Source: a bacterium | GTDB taxonomy: Bacteria; Auribacterota; UBA3054 | Length of the DNA: 36,042 nt | Assembly (NCBI GenBank): GCA_017650925.1 | Contig: JAGCDY010000040.1 | Location: forward strand, 1 to 36,042 | Reading direction: 5' to 3' | In this document: in pieces, positions 15,869 through 24,526 of the stretch | How the letters are laid out: each line of letters starts with the position of its first letter | Position numbering within the stretch: the first letter of the stretch is position 1 | Position numbers and translations under genes: made by a program | Notes under the pieces: generated by a model | Seen by the model: the letters and a program-made list of their open reading frames with translations, nothing else | What the model was told of the DNA's origin: nothing | The model's database searches: none

Positions 15869-18800
15869 TTATTCTTCCGTGACCAGGTTGATGGTATTGG
15901 GAGCGACGTACTTCATATTGAACTTCCTGTTCTTGATGGAGAGCGAGATCTGCATCGTAACGTTTTTGACCGTTCCTTTGTAGGTCAAGGATTTGCCGTT
16001 GTTGGAGAGCTTAACTTTCGTTCCGCTCAAAATATGGAATTCCATGCAGTCATCGCTCAGGCAGATCCACTTGCCTATCAGCTCATTCGAGATATCCTCG
16101 TTTAGCGTAGAAGTGAAGTTCAGTTTACGTTTAGGTTTGGTAACTTCACAAGGAGCAGCCACTTGCCCATCAAAACGAGCCAAGGTAACACTAGGCAAGG
16201 TGGAAGTGTATTTGAACATACGCTTCTTAGCGTTATATTGGATCTTCAGACTTTTCTCTTTCACGGGGAGTGTATTGATCATTTTCGGCTCAACTATCAT
16301 CGTGTTGTCCTCGGAAGCGTACAGAGCAACCTCCAGAGAATCGCAGATATCCTGGAAGTCATCCGGAGCAAGGAAGCCGCTCAGGTTGAGTTTGCACTGC
16401 GATGTGCCTGCCCTCTTGACCCATTTGGTGTCCAAGTGCCTGAAGAACGGCTTGGTGATACCGTCGGACATTTCCCAAACGTTGATGAAGTCCCAGTCAC
16501 TGAAGGTCTCCCTCTTCAGCAGTGCCTCGGCTGTCACGGCCTTGCCGTAACCGTTATCCCCGGCCTGCGACTTGTCAAAGAAGGACGAGATCACCGTGCT
16601 TTCTGTCGCCGTGCCGAATACGCCGCCCTGGCTTCCGGAGGAAGTCGTGCTTCCGGCGGCATATCCGTAGGTCAGCGTCGTATATATCGCCGTTCCTACG
16701 AAACCGCCTGCGTTGTTACAAGCGGAAACATTCGCCACAGTGAATGCGTTGTTTATGCTGCTGTCCGTAGCGCAGCCTATCAACCCGGCGACGTTCTCGC
16801 CGCCCTCGGCATAGCCTTCGGCGCAGACGATCTCTGCAGTAATATTATTGACCGAGCCAACAAGAAGCGCCGTGTTGGTCTCGGCGTTGACACGGCCAGC
16901 GACAGACACGTTCTTTATCGTGCAGCCTTCGCCGCAGCCAATCAGCAAGCCGACATTTTGAGACGCCGTAACTTTCGCCTCGGAAATGGTAAGGTTCTTT
17001 ATCTCGCTTCCTTTGGCGTATCCGAACAAGCCGGCGCCTTCCATATCGGGATCGTTGACATAGAGGCCTTTGATAGAGAAGCTGCGGCCGTCGAAATAGC
17101 CCTGGAACGGCTCCGCTTCGCTCCCTATCGGCTCGAAGCCCAGGCCGTCCAGCCAATCTTCGCACAGAGACAGATCAATATCAGCGGACAGGACGCTGTA
17201 GGCCCCGACCGTTGTCTTTGTGTTCCTGGAGAGCCAGAGCAGGTTGGCGACATTTGCGATCGTATAAGGAGCTTCTTCGGTTCCCTTGCCGGACGGTTTT
17301 TCATCACCGTACACGAACACCGCCTTGATTTCGGTGTCGCCCTCTATAACATAAGTGCTGCCTTCTATTGCTTCTCCGTTTACTAACAACTGTCTCAAGA
17401 CATATCCGTTATCCGGAGTTGTCTCAATTATAATCACATCATTATAGTGATAAGAATCTTTTGCCGGCTCAATCGCCACACTGCCGCCAAAGGTTGAAAC
17501 GCAAGTCATGCTGTACTCTTCCAGCTCAAAGACAGGCGTCAGGGTCAGGTTGTCCGTTACGGTTATCGTTCCGGTAGCGTTAGTCAGGACTTGCTCGTAG
17601 CCCTGGATCTCAACGAAACTATAGCCTTTTTCAAGTTCGACGCTATACCCCACCTCATCATTGTAATGATACGAGCTCTTTTGCGGATCCAAAACTATGC
17701 TGCCGCCTTCAGCAACGTCGCAAGTCACCACATACTCCAGATTGGTGAAGTTCGCCGTCAATTCGTAATGCTGCGTCATCTTTATGACCAGAGGATTGTC
17801 GGTGGATTCCAGCGTTCCGGAATAATTTGCGAAAGCGTATCCAACTTCCGGGTTAGCGGAAATGGTCACCTCTTCTTCGTTGTGATAGGTCTCTTTCTCT
17901 GGTTCGACGGTAACGGTACCGCCTTCGCTCGTGGTCAGCGTCAAGGTGTAAGCGTCGAAGTAGAACGCGGCAGCTATCTCGTGATGCTGATCCATCGTCA
18001 CTTCGAGCACGAGGTTCGTGGATTCGGCTGTGCCTGTGTAACCTTCAAAGGCATAACCTTCGTCGGGTACGGCTGTCAGCGTCACCACTTCGTTGCGGTG
18101 GTAAGTTTCCTTCTCGGGCTCGACGGTAACAGTGCCGCCTTCGCTCGTGGTCAGCGTCAAGGTGTAAGCGTCGAAGTAGAACGCGGCAGCTATCTCGTGA
18201 TGCTGATCCATCGTCACTTCGAGCACGAGGTTCGTGGATTCGGCTGTGCCGGTGTAGCCGTAGAAAGCATAGCCTTCGTCAGGAACGGCCGTCAAGGTGA
18301 CTTTCTCGTTGAGATGATAGGTCTCTTTGTCGGGAACAACCGTTACAGATCCGCCAGATCCCGTAGTCAAGTTCAACTTATAAGCGTCAAAGTAGAACGT
18401 TGCAGTAATATCTAAATGATTGGTTACCGTCACTTCAACCGTATCATCAGTTGAAGTAACGCTTCCGCTGAAGCCCTCAAAGGCATAATTCGTCTCGGGA
18501 ATCGCCGTTAGAGTCAGAACATCTCCATAGTAGTAAACTTCCTTTTCCGGACTTATCGTAACGCTTCCTTCCCCTACCGTTGTCATGGAACACTTGTATT
18601 CGCATTTTCTAAACTTCGCCCTGAATGTAGTGGAATGCGTCACAGTATAAGTGCTGACAAGATTCGTCGTCTCAAAATCATCACAATATACCTTCTCCAA
18701 CTCGTAGCCTGGGTCAGGCGTGGCCGTTATGGTGACAACATCGCCGTAAGTATAATTCCCTTTGACAGGAGCAATTGCTATCGTTCCTCCTTCGGAACTC

Positions 18801-21800
18801 GATGTTGTTAGATCAAAGCCCGTTGTTGGAATGGTCCTGACAGAAACATTGTCGAACTGAATATTCCCTTCGTAAGTAACGCACATACAGAAGAGATTGC
18901 AACCGCTGCCCACATATTCTTCATTTATATAGGCATCCGCAGGATGCTCCGTGTTCCCGTTTATGGCGAATTCCACGAGCTTGCCTTCCTTATAGTCGAT
19001 AACATAAGAAACATGCATCCATTCTTCTGTGTATTCCGTCGTCGAATAAATGCAGTCGTTGGCATGATCGTGCCCATAAACGATTGGAACGCCGTCCACA
19101 AAATCGATATCCAGCGTAATGTCCGCAGCGGACATGAATTTGCTGTTCTGCTTTAAGTAGATGACTTCCCTGCCGATCAGATCTTCCCTGTCAAAGATGT
19201 CAGGCGGGAAGAAGAAGTCGCAGTCGAATCTTACGAGCTTGTTGGCCGGGACCTGGAGGTCATGGAAATAGCCGCCCCAGCCGCCGCCAGTCTCAACCAT
19301 AAGCACTTGAGTATCATTGGTGCTTAAAACATAGGCAACGTTGCCGTTCTGGTTGTCGTTGCCCCATTCATCCTGACCAGTAATATCACCCAAAGTAAAG
19401 AATGGTTCCTCAAAGTCGGCATAATAGTAAACATCCCCTTTGACAAAAGAAACGATGCAGGTCGCGCATCCTGCTTCTCCGGCGTCAACTTTAATTCTGG
19501 AACGATAGAAATTGTCCTTTAGGCCGCTTCTGTCAACGCTAATGCTCAAATTGGCGGAAGCATCCACCGTTCCCGTCGGATTCGTGATCGTCAAAGCGTC
19601 GCTCAAGTCTATGACTTCCGCAGTGTAATCAAAACTGTCAGTACCGCCGTTCTTCATTTGAATGTCTATCGAATCGTTCGTGCCGATAGCCTTGTAGGAG
19701 GGAAGCATCAACTTAGAGTCGCCTTCACAGGCAACTCTCTTAATCATAAGATTGTCAACAGCAATCCTACTGCCGTTCGCCTCACCGCTCCAAGCGGCGA
19801 TTCCCCAGGAATTGAAGAAGTTGCAGTCTGGGTTTTTAAGAGTGAAATTTGTAAAGTTCGTGACCGTGCCGTTCCAACCGAAGGAAAGAAGCATATTAGC
19901 CCGGAAATCTATCGTGTACTCAACTTGGACCCACGTGTCATACGGAGCTGTTGGGAAATCACCGATACTTTGCGCACTTCTTGCCAAAATATTGTACAAC
20001 TCGAATCCATCATCGGCAGGATAAATATGAGCTTCAAATTTCTCGTTTGTATCACTGTCTTTCTGAAGCACGTAAAAAAATTCGGCGTCGCTGTCGCTTG
20101 GCCAATACATATCAAAAGAGACTTTAACGACAAGATTCTCGTACCAAGGCTTGGGCAGATACTTGCTGCAGCCGTTATTGCCGCCCGCTCTGTATGCGAA
20201 CATGCATTTCTCATCGCAATTGTAAGCATTCGTAATAACTACGTTGCCGACATCGACCGTCCAGCCTCTCTGGCCGACGATATTGCCGTCTTCCATAGTG
20301 TTGAAGTCTTCGGCAAAAATGACATCGCCTTTGGAGCACACGACGGAAACTATTTGCGTTCCGGCAGCGCCTCCGTCAACAGTCATACTGCCGCGATAGA
20401 AACCTTCCTCCAAACCGTTTTTGGGCTTCAGTGTTAAAGTGGCGGACTCATTGAAAGATCCGCTGGAAGGAGTCACTTCAAGCCAAGGACTGTCAGTCGA
20501 TACGGAGTAATTGATTACAGAAGAAGACGAACTGGCGTTGAAAATATCGAATTCAATGCTGGCAGCGTCCAAAGGAATCACCGCCTCTTCATCGCAGCAA
20601 AGCAAAGGATCCGAGGAACGAGCAAATGATGAGACCCCTATAAAATCATAATAAGAGCCCGTTGCTCCGTTAAGCGTACCGAGTCGTGTAGATAGGCGCA
20701 ATCTGGACGGCTGTTCACATGTACCATTGGGACTGATCTCGCAATCTTTCACTTCACCATTGCAAATTATTTGAACGATCTTTTTCGCAAACGGATCCCA
20801 AATGATTGAGATCTCATTGGGGGTCGAAGCATCCGTGTAAAGGTTTGTAAACTTCACGCCAGAGGGACCGCTTTCCAAAGTTCCGGCGCTGCGATTACCA
20901 TTCAAATAAAAGTAACGGCTGCCATTTTTGTCATAAAGGGCGAAAAGGTCTTGATCGCTGGCAATAACGACTCTGGTGCTTATTCTGACCAAACCGACCG
21001 CGGGATTCTCAATATCCAAGTTAAAACTAGGAGTAAAAACCATGACGTATTCATCGCTCCCTCCTGAGGATCGTGAGAGAAGCATAGCTTTGCCATCAAT
21101 ACCGGGAGCATCATCAACCACTGTGGTGTTGCCCTCATAGGTGCTGTAGAAATTCCAGCCATCCACTGTTCCGACCACCTCTGTTCCAACCGCATAATCC
21201 TCGAAGTCTTCATAGAACAAAACGCCTGGATCCACACGCTTGGTAAATTCCGCCCTGATAGTCGTAGAGTGCGTCACAGTATAAGAGCTGACAAGATTCG
21301 TCGTCTCAAAGTCATCGCAATATGCCCTCTTCAGCTCGTAGCCGCTGCCAGGCGTTGCTGTAATGGTTATAACGTCGCCGTAGGCGTATTGCTCCTGTGC
21401 GGGAGAAACAGAAAGTGTTCCTCCTTCCGAAGTCACTGCGTTTATCGTAATATCATCAAGACCTTCATTCGGGAGATAACTAGCCCAGAATCGACTGCAA
21501 GCAACGTCTTTGCCGGTTTGCTGATCTCTTGCCAGCATAGAACCGCCGAAAAGCAGCTTGCCATACTCGGTAACATCACAGGAAGCGTAATAAGAGGCTA
21601 CTGGCAGTTTTGTGTCGTGAACAAGCGAAGTCCTTCTATTCATATCGACGATCTGAACAGTATCCAAGGGAATAAGAGCGTTGCTTTCATCCTTTGTGCG
21701 CCCGCCCATGGCGTATATAACATCCTTGTAACAGGCAACAGAAACATCGCGAACCGGTATCTGGAGTTCCAAATCACTATCAACCAGTTTGAAAACATTG

Positions 21801-22975
21801 GTTGCTGTCTCCATTATTCGAATCTTGGAAGATACCCTGCTATCTCCAACAATGTAGATCTTTGATCCCCATTTGGAAATACCAAAATTAATTAAGTTAT
21901 CGGAATAAATATTTTCGTAACTTGTCCACTGATCAGACTTGGTGTTGTAAGTTTGCATGCAACAGCTGCCGTTTCCCCAAAAACTGCCTCCAATGACATA
22001 GGCGATTCCATCTATGCAGACAGCTCCGCCGCCATACTGACATTTATAACCGCTTGAGAAATTACTGGCTGCGCTAGATCCGCTCCAAGCGCCATAAGGG
22101 CTTTCGGGATCCGTTATCGGTTTCCTATTGGGATTGTAAATACTGAATGTGCCGTCCCACGAAGGATAACCGCCATGCACAAAGAAAGAAGGTGTTCCTG
22201 ATTCGTCAAAATCGTACAGAAAAGCCTGGCCGTTGCCGCTGCGGACACCGTCAACTGAAACTGCTTCCTGCACTACCCATTCATCATGGATCCAACGAGC
22301 GCCACATTTATCTGATTGCATATCTATGTAAGTCGGAGGGCCGCTGCCATCCCACTTAGAAGAATCCCAAGAATCTTTTGAAACGTCATATATGTTAAAC
22401 TGAACGCTGCGATTGAATGAAAAGCCTTCTTCGAAAGTGTTGCTCGGCCAAAAATAGCCGTAATCCGTCAAATCTCCGTTCTTCGTTCCATCCTTGACAA
22501 ATTTGCAGTAGTTATCCATGCCGGGAAAAGTCAGTTTTGTTTCTGCGCTTCTCAGAGCGAAATTGCACATCTGCCCAGTGGCGATCATATATTTTCCGTC
22601 AAGGTAGGCTGCTGCGCCGTAGAAGGTCGGCCAGTAGCCCGGAACTTCCTTGAATGGGTCGTCGGTAGCGACCAGCTGAATATTGGTAGAAACAAGCTCG
22701 GCTGTCCCCCAAGTGTTTCCATAAAACGCTTCGACCGTTCTGTTTGTCGGGCAAGGAGGTTCCATATCCGCATAGTACTCAACCATATCTTCTCTTGCGG
22801 TTGAACGTCTGGCATCATAATGTTGATATGGCCACCAGGATGGATTCTGCGCTTTCTCTGTCCAAACCTCATTCAAAGCACTCAAATCTTCAGGCCAGAG
22901 CGTCTCTGCAAGAGTGAAAAAATTCATTACCATTATGCATGCAATGACTACGGTTAAAAAGCTAAATCTTTTCAT
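15869..22975 (-). CDS. Giant secreted multidomain protein (kelch-like, LamG-like, BACON-like, InlB repeats, GLUG)
   Basis: The 2368-residue protein has a signal peptide (1-23, cleavage likely after TLA). Order, with rough positions: kelch-like propeller (90-500; YVIGGSFWG, IYAMGGR, LLFGGSML), one InlB_B-type repeat (507-580), LamG-like domain (587-790), BACON-like domain (804-876), LamG-like (888-1080), BACON-like (1096-1176), LamG-like (1186-1382), seven tandem InlB_B-type repeats (1384-1892), GLUG-type repeats (1896-2130) and a beta-rich C-terminal region (2186-2368). Each LamG-like unit opens with a (Y/A)xxFE or EDF motif. There is no sortase, PEP-CTERM or obvious type IX sorting tail and no enzymatic motif. 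Carbohydrate or surface binding is the likely role. The ribosome site is weak (ACGGGA). It is monocistronic, with its own promoter and terminator. Confidence 0.85.
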   Translation of the reverse strand: MKRFSFLTVVIACIMVMNFFTLAETLWPEDLSALNEVWTEKAQNPSWWPYQHYDARRSTAREDMVEYYADMEPPCPTNRTVEAFYGNTWGTAELVSTNIQLVATDDPFKEVPGYWPTFYGAAAYLDGKYMIATGQMCNFALRSAETKLTFPGMDNYCKFVKDGTKNGDLTDYGYFWPSNTFEEGFSFNRSVQFNIYDVSKDSWDSSKWDGSGPPTYIDMQSDKCGARWIHDEWVVQEAVSVDGVRSGNGQAFLYDFDESGTPSFFVHGGYPSWDGTFSIYNPNRKPITDPESPYGAWSGSSAASNFSSGYKCQYGGGAVCIDGIAYVIGGSFWGNGSCCMQTYNTKSDQWTSYENIYSDNLINFGISKWGSKIYIVGDSRVSSKIRIMETATNVFKLVDSDLELQIPVRDVSVACYKDVIYAMGGRTKDESNALIPLDTVQIVDMNRRTSLVHDTKLPVASYYASCDVTEYGKLLFGGSMLARDQQTGKDVACSRFWASYLPNEGLDDITINAVTSEGGTLSVSPAQEQYAYGDVITITATPGSGYELKRAYCDDFETTNLVSSYTVTHSTTIRAEFTKRVDPGVLFYEDFEDYAVGTEVVGTVDGWNFYSTYEGNTTVVDDAPGIDGKAMLLSRSSGGSDEYVMVFTPSFNLDIENPAVGLVRISTRVVIASDQDLFALYDKNGSRYFYLNGNRSAGTLESGPSGVKFTNLYTDASTPNEISIIWDPFAKKIVQIICNGEVKDCEISPNGTCEQPSRLRLSTRLGTLNGATGSYYDFIGVSSFARSSDPLLCCDEEAVIPLDAASIEFDIFNASSSSSVINYSVSTDSPWLEVTPSSGSFNESATLTLKPKNGLEEGFYRGSMTVDGGAAGTQIVSVVCSKGDVIFAEDFNTMEDGNIVGQRGWTVDVGNVVITNAYNCDEKCMFAYRAGGNNGCSKYLPKPWYENLVVKVSFDMYWPSDSDAEFFYVLQKDSDTNEKFEAHIYPADDGFELYNILARSAQSIGDFPTAPYDTWVQVEYTIDFRANMLLSFGWNGTVTNFTNFTLKNPDCNFFNSWGIAAWSGEANGSRIAVDNLMIKRVACEGDSKLMLPSYKAIGTNDSIDIQMKNGGTDSFDYTAEVIDLSDALTITNPTGTVDASANLSISVDRSGLKDNFYRSRIKVDAGEAGCATCIVSFVKGDVYYYADFEEPFFTLGDITGQDEWGNDNQNGNVAYVLSTNDTQVLMVETGGGWGGYFHDLQVPANKLVRFDCDFFFPPDIFDREDLIGREVIYLKQNSKFMSAADITLDIDFVDGVPIVYGHDHANDCIYSTTEYTEEWMHVSYVIDYKEGKLVEFAINGNTEHPADAYINEEYVGSGCNLFCMCVTYEGNIQFDNVSVRTIPTTGFDLTTSSSEGGTIAIAPVKGNYTYGDVVTITATPDPGYELEKVYCDDFETTNLVSTYTVTHSTTFRAKFRKCEYKCSMTTVGEGSVTISPEKEVYYYGDVLTLTAIPETNYAFEGFSGSVTSTDDTVEVTVTNHLDITATFYFDAYKLNLTTGSGGSVTVVPDKETYHLNEKVTLTAVPDEGYAFYGYTGTAESTNLVLEVTMDQHHEIAAAFYFDAYTLTLTTSEGGTVTVEPEKETYHRNEVVTLTAVPDEGYAFEGYTGTAESTNLVLEVTMDQHHEIAAAFYFDAYTLTLTTSEGGTVTVEPEKETYHNEEEVTISANPEVGYAFANYSGTLESTDNPLVIKMTQHYELTANFTNLEYVVTCDVAEGGSIVLDPQKSSYHYNDEVGYSVELEKGYSFVEIQGYEQVLTNATGTITVTDNLTLTPVFELEEYSMTCVSTFGGSVAIEPAKDSYHYNDVIIIETTPDNGYVLRQLLVNGEAIEGSTYVIEGDTEIKAVFVYGDEKPSGKGTEEAPYTIANVANLLWLSRNTKTTVGAYSVLSADIDLSLCEDWLDGLGFEPIGSEAEPFQGYFDGRSFSIKGLYVNDPDMEGAGLFGYAKGSEIKNLTISEAKVTASQNVGLLIGCGEGCTIKNVSVAGRVNAETNTALLVGSVNNITAEIVCAEGYAEGGENVAGLIGCATDSSINNAFTVANVSACNNAGGFVGTAIYTTLTYGYAAGSTTSSGSQGGVFGTATESTVISSFFDKSQAGDNGYGKAVTAEALLKRETFSDWDFINVWEMSDGITKPFFRHLDTKWVKRAGTSQCKLNLSGFLAPDDFQDICDSLEVALYASEDNTMIVEPKMINTLPVKEKSLKIQYNAKKRMFKYTSTLPSVTLARFDGQVAAPCEVTKPKRKLNFTSTLNEDISNELIGKWICLSDDCMEFHILSGTKVKLSNNGKSLTYKGTVKNVTMQISLSIKNRKFNMKYVAPNTINLVTEE
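17300..18830 (-). repeat. Seven tandem InlB_B-type repeats inside the giant gene
   Basis: Seven units of about 72 codons each show the pattern Y-x-L-T-x5-GG-[ST]-[VI]-x4-P-x-K-x2-Y-x5-V-x-[LI]-x-A-x-P-x2-GY-x-F, then an aromatic-rich hinge and an A-x-F end. An eighth, isolated copy lies earlier in the protein (about 21240-21460). The middle units are nearly identical, the outer ones divergent. Confidence 0.85.
17919..18250 (-). repeat. 116-bp perfect direct repeat (216-bp period)
   Basis: Bases 17919-18034 and 18135-18250 are identical over 116 bp and offset by 216 bp (72 codons), one InlB-type unit. The identity ends sharply on both sides, so this is a recent duplication or gene conversion between neighbouring units. 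Confidence 0.95.
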
Positions 22976-23066
22976 AAAAATCCCGTAAAGTTTGATTGTT
23001 GGTTCACGAAAGCATTATCCACCCTAAAAAGGATGAAGCCTGCATCGTATTCTTCTACGTTGGAAT

Positions 23067-23075
23067 ATTATACCA
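23067..23075 (-). promoter_or_regulatory. Extended -10 promoter of the giant secreted protein gene
   Basis: On the minus strand ATGGTATAAT, with TATAAT at 23072-23067 and TGG at 23075-23073, is a very good extended -10 without a recognisable -35. The predicted leader is about 85 bases, long for this window; I see only a weak ATCC/GGAT pairing in it and no known riboswitch. Confidence 0.65.
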
Positions 23076-23134
23076 TAAATCCAAGCATTTGTTTTGTACT
23101 GATTTTGGACGGATATAAGGCTATGAGACGGCAC

Positions 23135-23163
23135 TTGACTTTAGACCCCCTTTATAATAAAAT
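23135..23163 (+). promoter_or_regulatory. Promoter of tRNA-Gln
   Basis: TTGACT (23135-23140), a 17-base spacer and TAAAAT (23158-23163) lie 24 bases before the tRNA. The promoter diverges from that of the giant gene. Confidence 0.75.
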
Positions 23164-23186
23164 CATCCTCACTAATTTTGACATCT

Positions 23187-23260
23187 AGGCGTGTGGTGTA
23201 ATGGTAACACTTCGGATTCTGGTTCCGCCATTCTAGGTTCGAGTCCTGGCACGCCTGCCA
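23187..23260 (+). tRNA. tRNA-Gln(CTG)
   Basis: The 74-base gene folds as a cloverleaf: acceptor AGGCGTG/CACGCCT, D-stem GTGT/ACAC around AATGGTA, anticodon loop TTCTGGT with anticodon CTG, and T-stem CTAGG/CCTGG around TTCGAGT. The discriminator base is G and CCA is encoded. The top pair of the anticodon stem is a T-C mismatch, and T50-G64 is a wobble; the rest is paired. It has its own promoter and is followed by a strong terminator. Confidence 0.93.
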
Positions 23261-23270
23261 ATAATAAATA

Positions 23271-23305
23271 AGGACCTGCTCGTGTGAGCAGGTCCTTTCT
23301 TTTTT
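23271..23305 (+). terminator. Intrinsic terminator of tRNA-Gln (possibly bidirectional)
   Basis: AGGACCTGCTC (23271-23281) and GAGCAGGTCCT (23286-23296) form an 11-bp perfect stem with a GTGT loop, followed by TTTCTTTTTT. On the minus strand the same stem is followed by TTATTTATTATT, so it may also end manA, whose stop is 16 bases away. Confidence 0.92.
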
Positions 23306-23320
23306 GCTTTTTCGCAGATC

Positions 23321-24361
23321 TTAGAACTGGCCCTGGGGGTGCGGGGTCATCGCCTGCTTGCGGTCCTCGTTCTTGTCGAACTTGCCGCCGAAGACTTCCA
23401 GCATGACGCAGTGCGTCGCGGGGACCAGGCTGAAGTCGTAGAGGCAGGCCGGGATCAAAATTGTGTCGCCGGGATGGAACTCGATGTCCTCGAAGAGGCT
23501 GTCCGGGGAAATGATCGTGCCGTGTCCTTCCACGTTGCAAAGCAGCCTGAACTGGTTGTAGGTGTAGTCGTGGATGGGTTCCCTGAAGGAATACTTATAA
23601 AGGGAGAAACAGTCGTTCAGGCAGATCTTCGAGCAGAGGCTGTTAAGCTTCACTTCCTTGACGAAATCGTTCTGGTCCTGGAATTTCAGGACGTCCAGAA
23701 CTTTCTCTATCTGCAGGGGGCGCTTTTCGCCCTTGGCGGGAGTGCGGTTGTAGTCGTAGGCGCGGTAGGTGATGTCGGAGTTCTGCGCGACCTCGGCGAC
23801 GATCAAGCCCCTGCCGATGCCGTGGATGGTGCCGGGAGGAACAACGATGGACTGGCCTTTCTCAACGGGGTAGGAGTGGATGACTTCCTCGGCGCGGCCT
23901 TCCCTTATGGCCTTCTTAGCTTTCTCGGCGGTGACGCCGGGCTTGAAGCTCCTTGAGATCCTCGCGTTCGGTTTAGCGTCCACTATGTACCAGGCTTCGA
24001 ACTTGCCGTTGGCGTTCTCATACTTCATGGCGTAGCGGTCGTCGGGGTGGACCTGGATGGAAAGGGCCTCCTCGGCGTTGATGTACTTGAAGACGACCGG
24101 GAAGCCGGTGTACTGGTACTGGCTGGCCTGGCGGCCGTAGATCTCCTGGGGATAGCTCTTGCAGAGTTCCGTAAGCGTCATACCGGCCATCGGGCCTTCC
24201 GCGACCGAACTTGTCATGCCGGGCATATCGATTATCTCGGCGGATTCGCCGACCGGGGAGACGTCGGGCGTCGGGCGGTTGAAGAAGCGGGTGAGGCAGC
24301 GGCCGCCCCAGGTCTTGGCCCTGTAAACGGGCGCAAACTTCATAGGATAGAAAATTGGCAT
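23321..24361 (-). CDS. manA: Mannose-6-phosphate isomerase, type I
   Basis: This cytoplasmic zinc enzyme interconverts mannose-6-phosphate and fructose-6-phosphate. The 346-residue protein (short class I form) carries the metal ligands Q103 and H105 in SIQVHPDD, E122 in KFEAWYIVD and H180 in VPPGTIHGIG, and the VAEVAQNSDITYRAYDYNR signature. The ATG at 24361 is chosen because GAGGAG lies 10 bases upstream; an in-frame ATG at 24343 (MKFAPVYRAKTWGG) has no ribosome site. The start codon touches the -35 box of the tRNA-Ala promoter on the other strand. It could provide or drain GDP-mannose precursors for surface glycans, but no other mannose gene is present here. Confidence 0.93.
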   Translation of the reverse strand: MPIFYPMKFAPVYRAKTWGGRCLTRFFNRPTPDVSPVGESAEIIDMPGMTSSVAEGPMAGMTLTELCKSYPQEIYGRQASQYQYTGFPVVFKYINAEEALSIQVHPDDRYAMKYENANGKFEAWYIVDAKPNARISRSFKPGVTAEKAKKAIREGRAEEVIHSYPVEKGQSIVVPPGTIHGIGRGLIVAEVAQNSDITYRAYDYNRTPAKGEKRPLQIEKVLDVLKFQDQNDFVKEVKLNSLCSKICLNDCFSLYKYSFREPIHDYTYNQFRLLCNVEGHGTIISPDSLFEDIEFHPGDTILIPACLYDFSLVPATHCVMLEVFGGKFDKNEDRKQAMTPHPQGQF

Positions 24362-24390
24362 TTGACTTTTACTCCTCTTTGTAGTATTAT
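24362..24390 (+). promoter_or_regulatory. Promoter of tRNA-Ala
   Basis: TTGACT (24362-24367), a 17-base spacer and TATTAT (24385-24390) lie 16 bases before the tRNA. The same bases on the minus strand hold the manA ribosome site (GAGGAG) and the bases just before the manA ATG. Confidence 0.85.
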
Positions 24391-24406
24391 TGTCGTCGTT
24401 TTCCGT

Positions 24407-24482
<76 letters not shown>

Positions 24483-24486
24483 AATT

Positions 24487-24510
24487 CCATCCCAAGGGGA
24501 TGGTTTTTTT
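24487..24510 (+). terminator. Intrinsic terminator of tRNA-Ala
   Basis: CCATCCC (24487-24493), an AAG loop and GGGATGG (24497-24503) are followed by seven T. The minus strand has no T-run after this stem, so it should not stop transcripts coming from thyX. Confidence 0.92.
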
Positions 24511-24526
24511 ATTTCTGAGTTTTGTT

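Noticed and set aside
16163-17386. Plus-strand open frame of 407 codons inside the giant gene
   Set aside because: It lies opposite the GLUG and C-terminal parts, and has no ribosome site or motif.
17300-18830. CRISPR-like array
   Set aside because: The periodic repeats are 72-codon protein units in an open frame, not short repeats with unique spacers.
22976-23066. Structured leader or riboswitch before the giant gene
   Set aside because: The 85-base leader shows only a weak ATCC/GGAT pairing and matches no riboswitch pattern I know.
23187-23260. tRNA-Gln as a decayed pseudo-tRNA because of a mismatch in the anticodon stem
   Set aside because: Only the top pair (27-43) is unpaired. All other stems, the anticodon, the discriminator base, encoded CCA, promoter and terminator are intact.
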